DNA of 64,000 nucleotides from Symbiodinium kawagutii (Eukaryota; Sar; Dinophyceae; Suessiales; Symbiodiniaceae): positions 1 to 64,000 of the forward strand of contig VSDK01007159.1 of NCBI GenBank assembly GCA_009767595.1, given 5' to 3'. Of this stretch, positions 40,931 through 52,197 are shown piece after piece; within the stretch, counting starts at the first letter, position 1, and each line of letters opens with the position of its first letter. The position numbers and the translations under genes were made by a program. The notes under the pieces are model-generated. The model did no database searches, was not told the DNA's origin, and was given only the letters and a program-made list of their open reading frames with translations.

Positions 40931-41112
40931 AATGAGTAGCAATAGTTTGGGATCATCAGTACTGCAAGCAGGGAGTAACAGGCATGATCAACCTCGCGGC
41001 TGACCCAAAAATTCAGCCAGCGGAAGGCACCCCCAATGCAGAGATTGCTAAACCAGGGGTCCTGTGGGTTCCTGGGAGGGATTGAAATGTAGACGGGATT
41101 GTCATGTTCCAT
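40929..41112 (-). CDS. Well-supported exon ending at a family A element, unrecognised
   Basis: The frame reads HDNPVYISIPPRNPQDPWFS, NLCIGGAFRWLNFWVSREVD and HACYSLLAVLMIPNYCYSF and ends TTTG|GTGGTTTCTC, the element supplying GT. A Met at 41110-41112 could be the start. No family recognised; the second half is moderately hydrophobic. Confidence 0.58.
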
Positions 41113-41119
41113 TGTTTGA

Positions 41120-41795
41120 TGATAGTACTCATAAAATTCAATGATTATGATCGAGCATGGTTGATAATGATGTGGGATTCAATTATCAATCATAATACAA
41201 TGATTGGTCATGGATAATGAACATGATAATATATGATGATCCCACAATCGGATATAATTGGTCAATGATCATCAATGACAGGATGATGAATCATTCGTTA
41301 CATGGTGTAAAATCCTCAATGATCCTTGTTAATGATTCTCAATTCTGAATGATCATGTATATAATTGATCAAATTAAATGTTGTTTCAATTGTTAACGTT
41401 TAATAATACTATGACCAGATACTATGGCAGTGGTTAAATCATAGGATGCTATTCATGTTTGACTGATATATGGGGGTATCCATAAATGGTGGCCTATCGA
41501 AACTGGTGGTTTCCCCATCACAAACACGGGTTCTAAACAGCTGGATGGTTAGTAGGAAACGCTTAAATCACAGGATCCTGTTCATGTTTCTAGCCCTTAT
41601 TTACCAACCCTTTTACCCCGTATTAACCCTTCTTATCCCTTTGTTCACCATCCCTTGTCAACCCTTAGTATATAACCACTAATCCCTTGTTAACCATCCC
41701 TTGTCAACCCTTAGTACATAACCACTAATCCCTTGTTAACCATCCCTTGTTAACCCTTATATACTAACCATTGATAACCTGTGTCTATGACGACG
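41120..41795. other. Non-coding; ACCATCCCTTGTTAACCCTT repeats
   Basis: A tandem array of about 50-base units (CCCTTGTTAACCATCCCTTGTCAACCC...) lies at 41650-41770. A fragment of family A lies at 41470-41530. Confidence 0.5.
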
Positions 41796-41891
41796 CCTCC
41801 ATTCCTGGATGCCTGGGCAGCGCTCGGGACACGCCTGGATTCGAGAGCCTGGTTGCAACTCATAGCGCGACCTGTGCGACAGACCACACGA
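41796..41891. CDS. GC-rich exon-like block, strand unresolved
   Basis: Plus: FLDAWAALGTRLDSRAWLQL. Minus, after GTCTGTCGCACAG: RAMSCNQALESRRVPSAAQA up to a GTCATA donor. The minus splice sites are better. Confidence 0.33.
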
Positions 41892-42427
41892 CGTTAACAG
41901 ACACGACATGTCGCGTTATCGTAATCAACTGAGTTCATTTATATGGCTTTAGGGTTTTAGGATTTTGGGTTGGTTTAGAAATCCTGAGCTGAATCGATTA
42001 GATTGGATTTGTATAGATTCATAGATTGGCTTTATATACATGGTAACATGAAAGGTTTATTCAGATTGGGAAGTTACATTTAAAGAACTATATATATATA
42101 TATAAATAAATTGCAATAATATGATGGATTTATATATGTGGAATAAGGTGCATGTTCGTTCACTAGCAATAGGTAATACACTGTTTTTAACATACGAAGG
42201 GAAATCTATTTACCAGCCAAGTTTACAATGTGTATGCAACTTCTATAGATTCTATAGACTCATGTACACATCGTGAATTACTAGTTATGATATGTGCATC
42301 ACTACCCATGCAATTATAAAATGTCGTACAATATGCATCATGTTCCACACCTTCTTTGGATGTTGGCAGAGTATCCCAGAAAAGATGTAAGTGTATGTAA
42401 GTGTACATAGTGTGCATAGATACTTAC

Positions 42428-42539
42428 TAGTTTACTAGTATTTGTGGACAGTGCTTTTTGCATCCGCACAGCCGTGCTGTCGCTTGAGGACTGTAGCGGT
42501 GACAAAGAATAAGCAGCAGCAGTACTCAAAAATCCACAG
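42428..42539 (-). CDS. Exon, Ser-rich, unrecognised
   Basis: 112 nt between GGGAAACAG and GTAAGTAT, a near-ideal donor. It reads CGFLSTAAAYSLSPLQSSSD then STAVRMQKALSTNTSK. Confidence 0.52.
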
Positions 42540-42584
42540 CTGTTTCCCGACCAACTAATCAACCAATCAATAGTTTATGTTCAC

Positions 42585-42650
42585 CACTGGCAGGCGTGCC
42601 TTTGACCGATGGTCTCATCCTCAGATGTCTTGTCTTCATCAGCCATCCAG
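42585..42650 (-). CDS. Short exon, acidic, unrecognised
   Basis: After TTTTTTTGTGAG the frame reads WMADEDKTSEDETIGQRHAC and ends at GTGAAC. It lies between the 10-bp minisatellite and the exon at 42428. Confidence 0.42.
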
Positions 42651-42679
42651 CTCACAAAAAAACACCGAGAAAGATAAGG

Positions 42680-42758
42680 AAGTGACACGAAGTGACACAA
42701 AGTGACACGAAGTGACACAAAGTGACATAAAGTGACACAAAGTGACACAAAGTGACAG
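42680..42758 (+). repeat. 10-bp minisatellite (AAGTGACACA)n, about 8 units
   Basis: Units AAGTGACACA/AAGTGACACG with few changes, in an intron. Confidence 0.9.
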
Positions 42759-42953
42759 AGATGTTGCGATCTAAACTGTTTGAAGATCGATCTTAGCAAC
42801 ATCTGCAGGTCATAGCATATCGAAACCTGATCAACAAATGAAGGAAAACACCTCATCATACACGTCATCAACACAAACGTGGATACGTTGGTATGTAAAA
42901 CACGTTTACTGTAAGAACAAGCAGAGACTGACAAAGAATGCCCACAGCCCTAC

Positions 42954-43115
42954 CTTTGAACTGTACATTCGAAGCTGTGAGCTGGCTTTTTGATTGGACT
43001 CTTGTGCAATTGAGCTGCCGATGCTGAATCAGCCACGTCCAAATTGATTGGCCTGCTGACTCAAACGCTGAAGTAGCTCTTTCGTACAAAATCTTTGGAC
43101 AGGTTGCATGATGAT
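42954..43115 (-). CDS. Exon, unrecognised
   Basis: After GTTGTTAG the frame reads KILYERATSAFESAGQSIWT, WLIQHRQLNCTRVQSKSQLT and ASNVQFK, ending at GTAGGG. Good splice signals. Confidence 0.52.
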
Positions 43116-43335
43116 CTAACAACTTGTGTGCGCGAAAAGGTTGACAGAAAATGTATCAGGATACGTGTTAAAGCGTTGGATGACATCCACCGACCTGAGT
43201 TGGCACTTACATTAATACTATGAGTTCTTCGTATCTGTCGGCATGTGATGACATCGGCGCACGTGGTTGAGCTCTGACTTGAGAATCAAAATGGCAGACT
43301 GCCCATTTCTCAATCTCAGCTGCTCAATCTACCAC

Positions 43336-43469
43336 CTGCCGCAGGACCTGCCTGAACATTTTCGTTGTACCAAACTCTGTCGCAGCTGGAGATGCCGCTG
43401 GAGGCTGTGAACCTGCACAGCCAGATTGTCCGTTGCTGTCACTGATAAATGACGTCCCGGGTACGAAAC
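43336..43469 (-). CDS. Exon, unrecognised
   Basis: 134 nt between CATTCATACAG and GTGGTA. It reads GTSFISDSNGQSGCAGSQPP, AASPAATEFGTTKMFRQVLR. It lies downstream of module A (43687-44820) on the same strand and may be the same gene. Confidence 0.52.
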
Positions 43470-43686
43470 CTGTATGAATGGCGGACAAAATTGCTTGTTT
43501 GGAAATGATGAATGATGAATTTTGTCGGGTGCTTGTATGAATCATTATGAATCCGATCAACTTTGCTTCACCCAAAAAAATCAAAAAATATGTAATCCGG
43601 CTTCATCATGCTTCATCATGGTTACGTATAATGATGGCTGATGATTCCCAGCCCAGAACACCAGCTCCCCGCATTGGGGGGCTTGC

Positions 43687-44820
43687 CTTCTTGATTTTCC
43701 TTGAAAGGTTCCAGGTTGGCGGGACGAAAGAGTTTTCCCGCACCATCGTCCATAAGAACCTTGGTTTGCAGTCCCATGTCTGGAGATTTCTCGCAACAAC
43801 AACACAAACGTGTGAAGCTGAACAAAAAGGTGCGCAGAAATTAAAACATTTTAGGGGACCATGAAGGTTTACTATGGTTCAATACCATCCTGTTCAGAAT
43901 CAAGTCGAAGCATTCTCTTCCAAGGCCTACCTTCAAAAACTCGGCCACTGGTTGGTTGACATGGATGTGACGAACGATAAAAAAGTGGTTCAGAATATGA
44001 TGAATTTTGACCATCACTTACAGTACTACGATTGAAACTGATGTATTGAGCCACATCAACAACATTCAATAGCCATGGGTATACACCCATTATCCATACT
44101 TGACCACGTTGACTCTCTGTCTTGAAGCATGATCTACGAGTCATGTGAGTCATGAAGCCATGGCGCTGGGGCACCACACCTTCCATCGTTCCTGCTCTGC
44201 CTCCCACTCCAAAATGGTGCCCAAAGATCCATTCAAGGCCGGCTGCGTCTGGCAACGCAGAACGTCAGCGTGACCATCACTGATTTCCACGGGTGCGGGA
44301 TGTGACAACGAAAATCTTCTGAAAATAAAACTATTCCTTTCGGTGATGCAATCCATAGACTTTGAAAGCAAATAAGTCATGTTAAGCCCATTTTACCCTC
44401 ACCAAAGCTCGGGTCCTCACGACCTGGTTTGAGAAACAACCACAAGGCTGACAGTTCAGAACTGTGCGAATGTCTCACTGCCAAGTCCTGCTATGAGGAA
44501 GAACTGAAACTGATCCCAAACGCCTCTGGGATATTCTGCAAAAGAAATCATCTCTGGAACCAAGTGTCTGTGCTCAACCAGTATCAGTAAGATTCAATAT
44601 GAAAGGTTTTATGGACCACAAAGTGAAACCATGATATCGTTCATGTTAACCATTGCTCGCCAGTAGAAACAACTATTAACTTGTATCAGCCATCGCTTAC
44701 CATGATCAATCACTGTCAAGCACAAGAATCACAAGGAATGCACTGCTAGGGGTATCAACCCAGCAACTCCAGGCTACCTGCAAGGCCACCACTCTCACGC
44801 GATCTTGCGGATCAAAGTGC
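43687..44820 (-). CDS. SH3-like module A (three exons)
   Basis: Exons 44820-44778 (43 nt, FDPQDRVRVVALQ), 44248-44180 (69 nt, TQPALNGSLGTILEWEAEQE then RWK) and 43759-43687 (VLMDDGAGKLFRPANLEPFK). Joined in phase 0 they form a domain of about 58 residues with the pattern V.V..L....LNG..G.v..w....RW.V..DDG.GK....NL, a small beta-barrel of SH3/Tudor/KOW type often seen in dinoflagellate proteins; it probably binds other proteins or nucleic acid. Both intron donors here are GT, unlike most other modules. An upstream GC-rich exon (44821-45060, KKIGRELLASDLPNLQEPGF) probably belongs to the same gene. Confidence 0.65.
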
Positions 44821-45060
44821 CTGCAAAACACCCCGGCTGGCAAAACGCAGGTCGTGGTGTGGATCCGCAGCCCTTGAAAAAAGGTGTCCCCGGGGAGTTG
44901 GAAGCGCTGGTGCTGGGGGAACTTCCTCCGTCCACTTCCCAGCCTCGGAGGCAAAGCGGGCGCGCCGGAAAGCCGGGCTCCTGGAGGTTGGGGAGGTCCG
45001 AGGCCAGCAATTCACGGCCGATTTTCTTGGCGCGGCTAGTCACTGTTTCGAATAGATAGA
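44821..45060 (-). CDS. GC-rich exon region upstream of module A
   Basis: All three minus frames are open over much of this block. The most protein-like are RAKKIGRELLASDLPNLQEP at the start and FQLPGDTFFQGLRIHTTTCV later, so an intron may lie within. It precedes the first module exon, whose acceptor is TGTTTTGCAG. Confidence 0.4.
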
Positions 45061-45189
45061 ATGGTAGCGATGGTATGATGCTTTGCCTTTGAAGGCACAA
45101 GCTGGTGGTGTCTTTTGATTTCCTTCAGGGATAAGCTGATCTATGTTGAATCCATTTGAATCCATCGCTGGGAGTGATCTTGTTCTCAG

Positions 45190-45400
45190 TATCCTATCCT
45201 CGAATATTCGGATTGAGCGATTCGGACTTCTGTGGGAGCTCTATCCATCGACACGATTCCGGTGCCTGTAGTGGTTGATGGCACCGGAGCTGCTTGCACT
45301 GGAGCTGCTTGCACTGGAGCTGCTTGCACTGGAGCTGCTCGCAGTGGGGCCGCTTGCACTGGGGATGTTTGCGCAGCAGCTGGCTTATCTGGCAAAGAAT
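45190..45400 (-). CDS. Ala/Pro/Gln-rich exon, copy 1
   Basis: The minus strand reads DKPAAAQTSPVQAAPLRAAP, then 5-residue AAPVQ repeats encoded by a 15-bp repeat (GGAGCTGCTTGCACT on plus), then TTTGTGIVSMDRAPTEV. Similar exons lie at 46615-46795 and 55680-55860. Probably a flexible linker. Confidence 0.45.
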
Positions 45401-45802
45401 CTCAAGAAGAAGCTCAATTGTTTTCGGGCGGGCCCATTCTTGGAAATATCATTTTTGGGCGTTGAGTGTGAATGAAATGAGCAAGCCATGTGTGACTCCA
45501 GAATCCCTAAAGAAAATCAGAAAGAAAGGAAAGCTTGCGCACATCTGAAAATTCTGAAAAGAATTCAAGATGAGACACGTGGGCACAGCGGTGTGCAGCC
45601 ACCAAATTTGCAAATGTCCATATGTTTTGGATTGTTTTGGACTATGGAACATGACCACAGTCTCACGATGGCATCATCATGGGTGTGCAAATAACTACTC
45701 CTACACAATGGCACACCTGGCAAAGCGGGTCCTTGCAAAAGTCCTTGCGACTGACTTTTCCCAATGGCACACCGAAATAGACCGATCAAACAATCATTGA
45801 AA

Positions 45803-46425
45803 ATTACAATTTTTGGCTGCCAATCCCAATGGCACACCGTCATGGCAGTATCAAACCTTGGTATTAAAGTTTTGTTAGTCAAAAACAAGCGTGTTTCAAC
45901 CATAGATCTCCACGGCAGGAACGATTGCAAACACCACGTTTTCAAGGAACTCGCAATGAGTCTTAGAGTCTTGTGAACGTGCCATTGGAAGCAAACCTGC
46001 ATGGCGCACCATGGTTGACAAGTCGCCGAATATGTTTCAAAATCGTTGGAAATTAAAAGTTCTGGCTGACAATCCCAATGGCACACCGTCATGACAGCGT
46101 CAAACCTGGGTATTGAAGTTTTGTTAGTCAAAAACAAGCGTGTTTCAACCATAGATCTCCACGGCAGGAACGATTTCAAACACCACGTTTTCAAGGAACT
46201 TGCAATGAGTCTTAGAGTCTTGTGAACGTGCCATTGGAAGCAAACCTGCATGGCGCACCATAGTTGACAAGTCGCCGAATATGTTTCAAAATCGTTGAAA
46301 ATTAAAAGTTCTGGCTGACAATCCCAATGGCACACCGTCATGACAGCGTCGAACCTGGGTATTGAAGTTTTGTTAGTCAAAAACAAGCGCTTCAACGCTA
46401 GATCTGCATGGCAGGAACGATTTCA
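45803..46425 (-). repeat. 249-bp tandem repeat, about 2.5 units, frame kept
   Basis: The marker GTATTGAAGTTTTGTTAGTC recurs with a period of 249 bases (start points 45851, 46100 and 46349). Because 249 is 83 codons, a minus-strand frame of 276 codons (45565-46395) passes through all units with a repeated protein motif (CHWDCQPELLISNDFETYSA). The units are about 95% identical. Coding status is uncertain. Confidence 0.8.
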
Positions 46426-46614
46426 TTTCCTTGAGTTTTTCTTCAGCGTTGTGGTAGATTGCAGAAGAGAAGTCACTGCCGATGGCTACCAATCTTCACG
46501 TCTGCTGGAGCGTCTCAATTCTATTCTTTTGCGGGTCATTCCTCGCCCATCCGAAATGACAAATATTGGCACGTGACCGCACCAACCAGCTGGGAGGATG
46601 ACATTCCTGCAGTG

Positions 46615-46795
46615 AACGGTAGGAATTCCAGGGAAGATCTATCCGTCGACGCGACTCCCACGACCGGACCTGTAGCGGTTGCTTGCAGTGGGGCTGCTTG
46701 CACTGGAGACGCTTGCGCAGCAGCTGGCTTGCCTGGCAAAGAATCTCCATGTCGCGAGCTCAAATAAATTGGATCTGCTTGGAGTCTCATTTTCA
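46615..46795 (-). CDS. Ala/Pro/Gln-rich exon, copy 2
   Basis: The minus strand reads RHGDSLPGKPAAAQASPVQA then APLQATATGPVVGVASTDRS. It is nearly identical to the exon at 55680-55860 and part of the duplicated block 46.43-52.0 kb. Confidence 0.48.
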
Positions 46796-47035
46796 TGGGC
46801 TCATTTTGGGGAAGGCTATCTGTGGCATTGACGATAAGTGAAGTGACACGCATAGTGACACAATGAGCAAGCCACATGTGGGACCTAAGAAACCCCAAAG
46901 CAGAATTCGCACACTGCTCTGAAGAAAACACCTGGGCACAGCCAGCACATGCTTTGGATCAATGAACTCAGTTACTTCTTGCGATGGCATCACCATAGTT
47001 GTGCAAATAACCAGCCACCACGGCAGCCCACATGC

Positions 47036-47972
47036 CTGGGCAAACAGGCTCCAGGTTCTCTTCTCGCAGCAATTTGCCGCTACCATCATCCATCCGCACC
47101 TATGCAGTCGCAGGAACTGCACACATGTTTACATCTGTCAAAGTGGGAGCTGCCGAATCATGTTTTCCATCAGAGTCCGTCTTGAAAAGGAACAAAAACT
47201 CACATAAATGTGTGGATGCCAAGGTTTGCGGATGCTTCTTTGTCAAATTAATTATAGTGTAGAAACCCAGATAGCGTTTCAACTTGGCTGCAAGAGCAAC
47301 TGAGCGATGGTGAAACCCGAAGGTTTGCAAAAACACCTGACACCTGACACCAGCTACTAGCTATAGGTCGCTTCATAAACAATCATGATCAACAGCAGGT
47401 AGCAACAGCAGCAACGACCACTAGTACTGCTAGTACTGCTAGTATATACTCCTCCTCGTATTACTATGACTATGACTATGACTATTACTATTACTATTAC
47501 TCTGACTATTACTATTACTATTATTATTACTATCATTATAACTATTACCGTTACTATTACTACTACTACTGCTATTGCTATTACTATTAACACTACAATT
47601 ACTACTGCTATTGCTATTGCTATTACTATTAACACTACAATTACTATTACTATTACTATTACTATCATTATTGCTATTACTATTTCTAATAAATTACTAC
47701 TACTATTGTTATTACTATTACTATCAACACTACTATTACTATTACTATTACTATTACTATTACTATTACTATTACTATTACTATTACCACTACTATTACT
47801 ATTACTATTAACATGTACTAGTACTAGTAGTAACTAGTATTACTCCTACTACCACTACTACACCTTCGACACCTACTACACCTACTACACCTACTACACC
47901 TACTACACCTACTGCACCTACTACTACTACTACTACTGCTACTACTACTACTACTAATCCTCCTGTCACTAT

Positions 47973-48038
<66 letters not shown>

Positions 48039-48298
48039 ACCTACTACACCCACTACACCTACTACACCTACTACACCTACTACACCTACTACACCTACTA
48101 CACCTACTACACCTACTACTACACCTACACCTACACCTACACCTACACCTACACCTACACCTACACCTACACCTACACCTACACCTACACCTACACCTAC
48201 ACCTACACCTACACCTACTACTCCTACTGCACCTACTCCTACTACTATTACTACTACTACTACTACTGCTACTACTACAACTACTCCTACTCCTACTC

Positions 48299-48329
<31 letters not shown>

Positions 48330-48394
48330 ACCTACTACACCTACTACACCTACTACACCTACTGCACCTACTGCACATACTACTACTACTGCAC

Positions 48395-48443
<49 letters not shown>

Positions 48444-49461
48444 CACCACCACTATCGTTATCGCTATCGCTACTGTTTCCATGCCTGGTGACAGTTTTCG
48501 AGGTACAGAACCCACCCTGCTCAGCCTTCCATCGACCCTCTGCTTGATCCCATTCCAGGAGGATTCCACACTGTCCATTGAGGTCTCTTTGGACCTGGCT
48601 GAAGCGGGCAGCTTACGCGACAGTCCTGCAGAAATGTCACGTGGATATGGGCTGTGCATTCAAAAATGCCATACGATGCCATAGTATGTTTCTAGTATGG
48701 AAACCAGGGGTCTAAGCATTCACCATTCAACAGATCCCAAGGTCACAAACTCTCCGCGTCCGTTTTGGCGAAGTATCTTCCGCGCCTTATCCCAAGGGCA
48801 CAAAGTGAATAGTCAGATGTGGCCCAAGACTTTTGCACTATTGCCACCTTTGAACAGTGCTCTGCTTTTCTAACGTCCTTCTAACAGCTGATAGGTGTGT
48901 GTGTGTGTGTACTATGGCCATTTCAATGTCGTTAAGCACCCCCTGCATTTTGGATCCCAATGGCGTAGGCCTCGAGGCAGGAAGCATCAATACAGCACTA
49001 TCGTCGTTTGCTACAGGCTCTACAGCCAACGGGAGGTGGAAATGAAAGTTGAGGATGTTGAGGGATGTTGAGGTCAACATCGGTTGCGCAGCAAGCGCTG
49101 ACCAATGGCAACTGCAGTATCTTGAAGGAGACAGTCCTTTGTATGCGTAGTAAATCATACTCACTCTGCAACAACTTTCGTACAAGTGACACGTGCTGGA
49201 CACTTCAGACACTTCCCAAATTGAGTTGAATCCCAAGCAAACAAGCAGCCAGAAAGTAAACAAAACCAACCAACCGACCAGCTAAGCAACCGAAAGAGTC
49301 GCCTACCAACCAAAGCCGACCAGCCGGTCAAGCTCCCTCAAGTAACAAGCCATTGCTGACACGCACTCACTCAGAGCACCTTGGATACCCACCATTCACC
49401 GCCCGCAACAGTCGGAGCCTGCAGACCCTTAACGCGCACTCGATCCCCACTGTTCCAGCAC
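47036..49461 (-). CDS. SH3-like module B (three exons)
   Basis: Exons 49461-49419 (43 nt, CWNSGDRVRVKGLQ), 48594-48526 (69 nt, VQRDLNGQCGILLEWDQAEG then RWK) and 47099-47036 (64 nt, VRMDDGSGKLLREENLEPV). All three donors are GC (GCTCCG, GCTGAG, GCATGT). The 1.4 kb intron between the second and third exons carries the large microsatellite at 47457-48475. It is the paralogue of module E. Same domain as module A. Probably encodes the second of two such domains in one protein, after module C. Confidence 0.68.
47457..48476 (+). repeat. Compound microsatellite of about 1 kb inside an intron
   Basis: CTATTA, CTA, CTACACC and CCTACA units in blocks: (CTACTACAC) 9-mers at 48036-48118, (CCTACA) 6-mers at about 48120-48212, (CTA) runs at 47970-48035 and 48395-48435. 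Long frames on both strands are repeat artefacts. Confidence 0.97.
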
Positions 49462-49529
49462 CTCGTCCAGAGGGTTGCTTTATTTAAACCAAACTTGAGA
49501 GCAAGAGACTGAAAGATGAGGTGAGTCTC

Positions 49530-49800
49530 ATCAGTTTCCCAATTCTTCTGATATGTTTTCTCTTTTACAAGTGGCACTGATCATAGCTGGCAAACGCTTG
49601 TGGCTTTTCCAGTGCCAATTCCAACCAATCTTCAAACCATTTGCTAGATGTGAATGCGAAGCGTGATTCTCATGACTTTTGCAATGGTCGTCCTGTTGCC
49701 ATGTTTCAAACGTCCAACAACCCTGAAATTGTGCCAAGCGCACCTCTCCGACTCTGGCAAAGACTTTCCTGCTGTCTCAAATCAGAACTGCTAGTTTTTC
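49530..49800 (-). CDS. Linker exon between modules C and B, partly conserved in the second block
   Basis: One minus frame is open here and in the paralogous stretch at 57520-57690. Both read KVFARV-x-EVRL and later GW-x-WHW and HK-x-LPA. That the frame survives in both copies argues for coding. The ends are not fixed. Confidence 0.4.
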
Positions 49801-50017
49801 GATCGCCAGCTATGTTCTCTGTTGTGGAGTTCAAAGATCCTTACCAATCAGCTGTAGCTGTGTGTGGTTATTTCTTCCTGCTGTGCATTTCAAACTCTCA
49901 GTTGCTAGCTGCGGACCAGATATTCCAAGATCCCAAAAGTAAACAAATTGAGAAACGGACATCCTGCGTGAGCCAGCGAATGTGTCTACAATGAACACCT
50001 GGAGGCTCCTGCTTCGC

Positions 50018-50993
50018 CTTCTGCGTGGATGAGTTTCAAGTTGGACTCTTTCAGGAGTTTGCCCGTGCCATCATCCAGCAGTACCTGGTGAAGACCGGCT
50101 CATGGAGGATCATGTGTAACCAAGTGACAACGATATTTTCCGAGGGCCTGAAGAGGGAAGTCGATAGAAGTCTTGCAAACTCCAAACGGCCCAGGTGCAC
50201 AGAAAAGAACTGCCCTTGTCCGTTCACAACTCCTCGTTGTTACTCGCTGCGAGTTTATTGGCGAGAGCATCTTCTACAGCAAACTGCTAAATGCAATCCA
50301 TGTGGCCCCTGTATGTATAAAGATAGAGAAATAAAGAACGATTGAAAATAAGTAAATGTATCTTATAATCTTATAAAACATTATAAAACATATTTATAAG
50401 ATTGCACAACCGAAGCCCTGTTGCTGCCCCTATCCCCTCCTGACACAAAATGTGCCTCATTGAAGCCTGGCCTTCCATCGCTGTTCTTTTTCATCCCATT
50501 CCACCACCATTCCAGCACTGCCATTCAGATCAGGCCGCACCTGGTTCTGCCAGTTGTCCCGGTGAAACCAGAGGTCACAGCATGTCACAGCTATTCGCCA
50601 AACATGTGCACAAATGATTCCATCATAGAAACGATGCCCCATGCAGCCGTGTAAATCATGCTGGGTTGTCTGGTGCATAGCCATTTGGTTATTGATAGGA
50701 GCCGATGACAGGGCCGGTTGCTCAAAAGCCTCGCAGTACACCCTTGGCAACCAAAACTCTGATTGAACAACGACCGATATAATGCTGAACAATCTCAAAT
50801 GCGACTTAAGCAGATTCGAGAGGTCTGCCAAGATTGAACTTTACAGCCTCTCTCCAACAAAAAAACCTCCTTTAACCATTAATATTATGTCCTGGTGGTA
50901 GTAACCATTTAATCCAACCGTTTGGCATGCCTGGTTTATCTCCACCAGGCCTGAAGACCGAGGACCTCCACACGTGCCCCAGGCTCGATGGAC
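50018..50993 (-). CDS. SH3-like module C (three exons)
   Basis: Exons 50993-50951 (43 nt, SIEPGARVEVLGLQ), 50540-50472 (69 nt, VRPDLNGSAGMVVEWDEKEQ then RWK) and 50084-50018 (VLLDDGTGKLLKESNLKL). Donors of all three are GC (GCCTGG, GCCAGG, and GCGAAG after CAGAAG). Paralogue of module F, with which the second exon is almost identical. Same domain type as module A. Confidence 0.68.
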
Positions 50994-50999
50994 CTGGGC

Positions 51000-51350
51000 G
51001 TTCGAAGCTGCAATACTCACAGGGTGAGGCGCGACCAATCTCGGAGAAACCGGTGCATTTTGTGGAAGCTGAAACATGGAAAATGGAAACTATGGCAAAA
51101 ATGGAAACGATATGGAAAAAAAATGAAATAGAAACTGCAAAAATGAAAAACAATAACATCGCCGGTTTTTGGAAAAGGACACCGGGAAAAAATGCTGAGT
51201 TTTTAACACTTCATTTTTTGGAATGCTTTGAGTTTGCTTCCTCCAAAAAACTCCCAATCAAGTTTCTTGAGGGTCATGAACTTCCACCATCCAAAGCCAC
51301 CTCCCACGGGGGACATGGGGATCACCTTCAGTCATTTTCAGTCCGATCAA
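51000..51350 (+). other. Intron; open plus frame considered a shadow
   Basis: ATGGAAA-rich sequence (51075-51150). A plus frame at 50927-51385 is open but is antisense to module C at one end and low-complexity at the other. Confidence 0.35.
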
Positions 51351-51356
51351 TGAATG

Positions 51357-51476
51357 GCTATGGGTCAATGTTAAACAACCAATAATGGTGGAGAACAACC
51401 AACAAAACATAACAAAACTAGAGGGAACACAATGGTTAATGATGGGGGAACCAGGGGTACAGGTTGACCCACAGCC
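51357..51476. mobile_element. Family C element, reverse orientation
   Basis: GGCTATGGGTCAATGTTAAAC at the left and GGGGTACAGGTTGACCCACAGCC at the right, the reverse complement of the usual arrangement. Confidence 0.65.
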
Positions 51477-51915
51477 AAATATCCCTTACAATTGTGAAAC
51501 CACGCCCTCTTCCTCAACTTTTCGGACGGTCTGACAGAAAGCATTGCTTGAAACTGAAGCAAATTAACATGGGGAAAGCAGACACCCAGTGAAAAGATCC
51601 TTTAATATCCTTTAATGCTATTTTTTTCTTGTCTGATTCCATTGAGCATGGTGTCGACCTTGGCATCATCAGCAGAAGGAAGCTAGCATCAATCCTTTCT
51701 CTTTCTTCCAACTTGCTCCTCTGAAGCAGCATAACATGTTGAGCAAAATTCATGTTGGGCAAAATCCATTTCTTCCACATCAACAACTGGTTTTAGCTCA
51801 GTAATTCAGTGTAATTCGAGATCTTTGTTTGATTCCACCCAAATTGCCCAAATGAAACGCACCATGGTTTTGTTGCCATCCCCAAGGTTCCATTCGGTTC
51901 CCACCAGGTTCCCAC

Positions 51916-52018
51916 CAGGTTCCCTGGCTTTACGAAGGGCTCCGCCGAGCTCTTGGCGTTTTGGGACTCCACGGCATCGCTTCCATAGCGCCTTGAAGGC
52001 CTCGCTGGGCAGCTGGAC
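51916..52018 (-). CDS. Exon upstream of module C
   Basis: 103 nt between GGTCAG and GTGGGA, reading VQLPSEAFKALWKRCRGVPK then RQELGGALRKAREPG. The paralogue at 60278-60333 reads LGGALCEAGEPTG at the same place. Helical, unrecognised. Confidence 0.5.
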
Positions 52019-52197
52019 CTGACCTGCTGCAAGGGCCCATAGCGTGTGCAAGCAATACTTGGTGGTGGTTGAACCACCCCATACCACCCCTATAGTTAGT
52101 CATTAATGATGGTTAGTATATGTTAATACCTATAGTTAGTGTTAGTCATTAATGATGGTTAATATAGTGATTATAATGGCTAATCATGACCATCATC

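Larger units (their letters stand above)
46435..52018. repeat. Duplicated gene block, copy 1
   Basis: Starts at TTTTTCTTCAGCGTTGTGGTAG (also at 55494) and shares, in the same order, the Ala/Pro-rich exon, modules B and C and the upstream exon at 51916-52018 with the block 55.49-60.33 kb. Introns differ in length and content. Confidence 0.7.

Noticed and set aside
42680-42758. Possible CRISPR-like array
   Set aside because: A 10-bp tandem repeat with no spacers; the setting is eukaryotic.
47466-48659. Long ORFs on both strands (poly-Thr/Leu, Val/Gly, Cys/Arg/Ser)
   Set aside because: Triplet and hexamer microsatellite read in frame. Only the part at 48526-48594 is a real exon, in another frame.
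50927-51385. Plus ORF of 152 codons
   Set aside because: Antisense to the first exon of module C at its start, then ATGGAAA low-complexity sequence.
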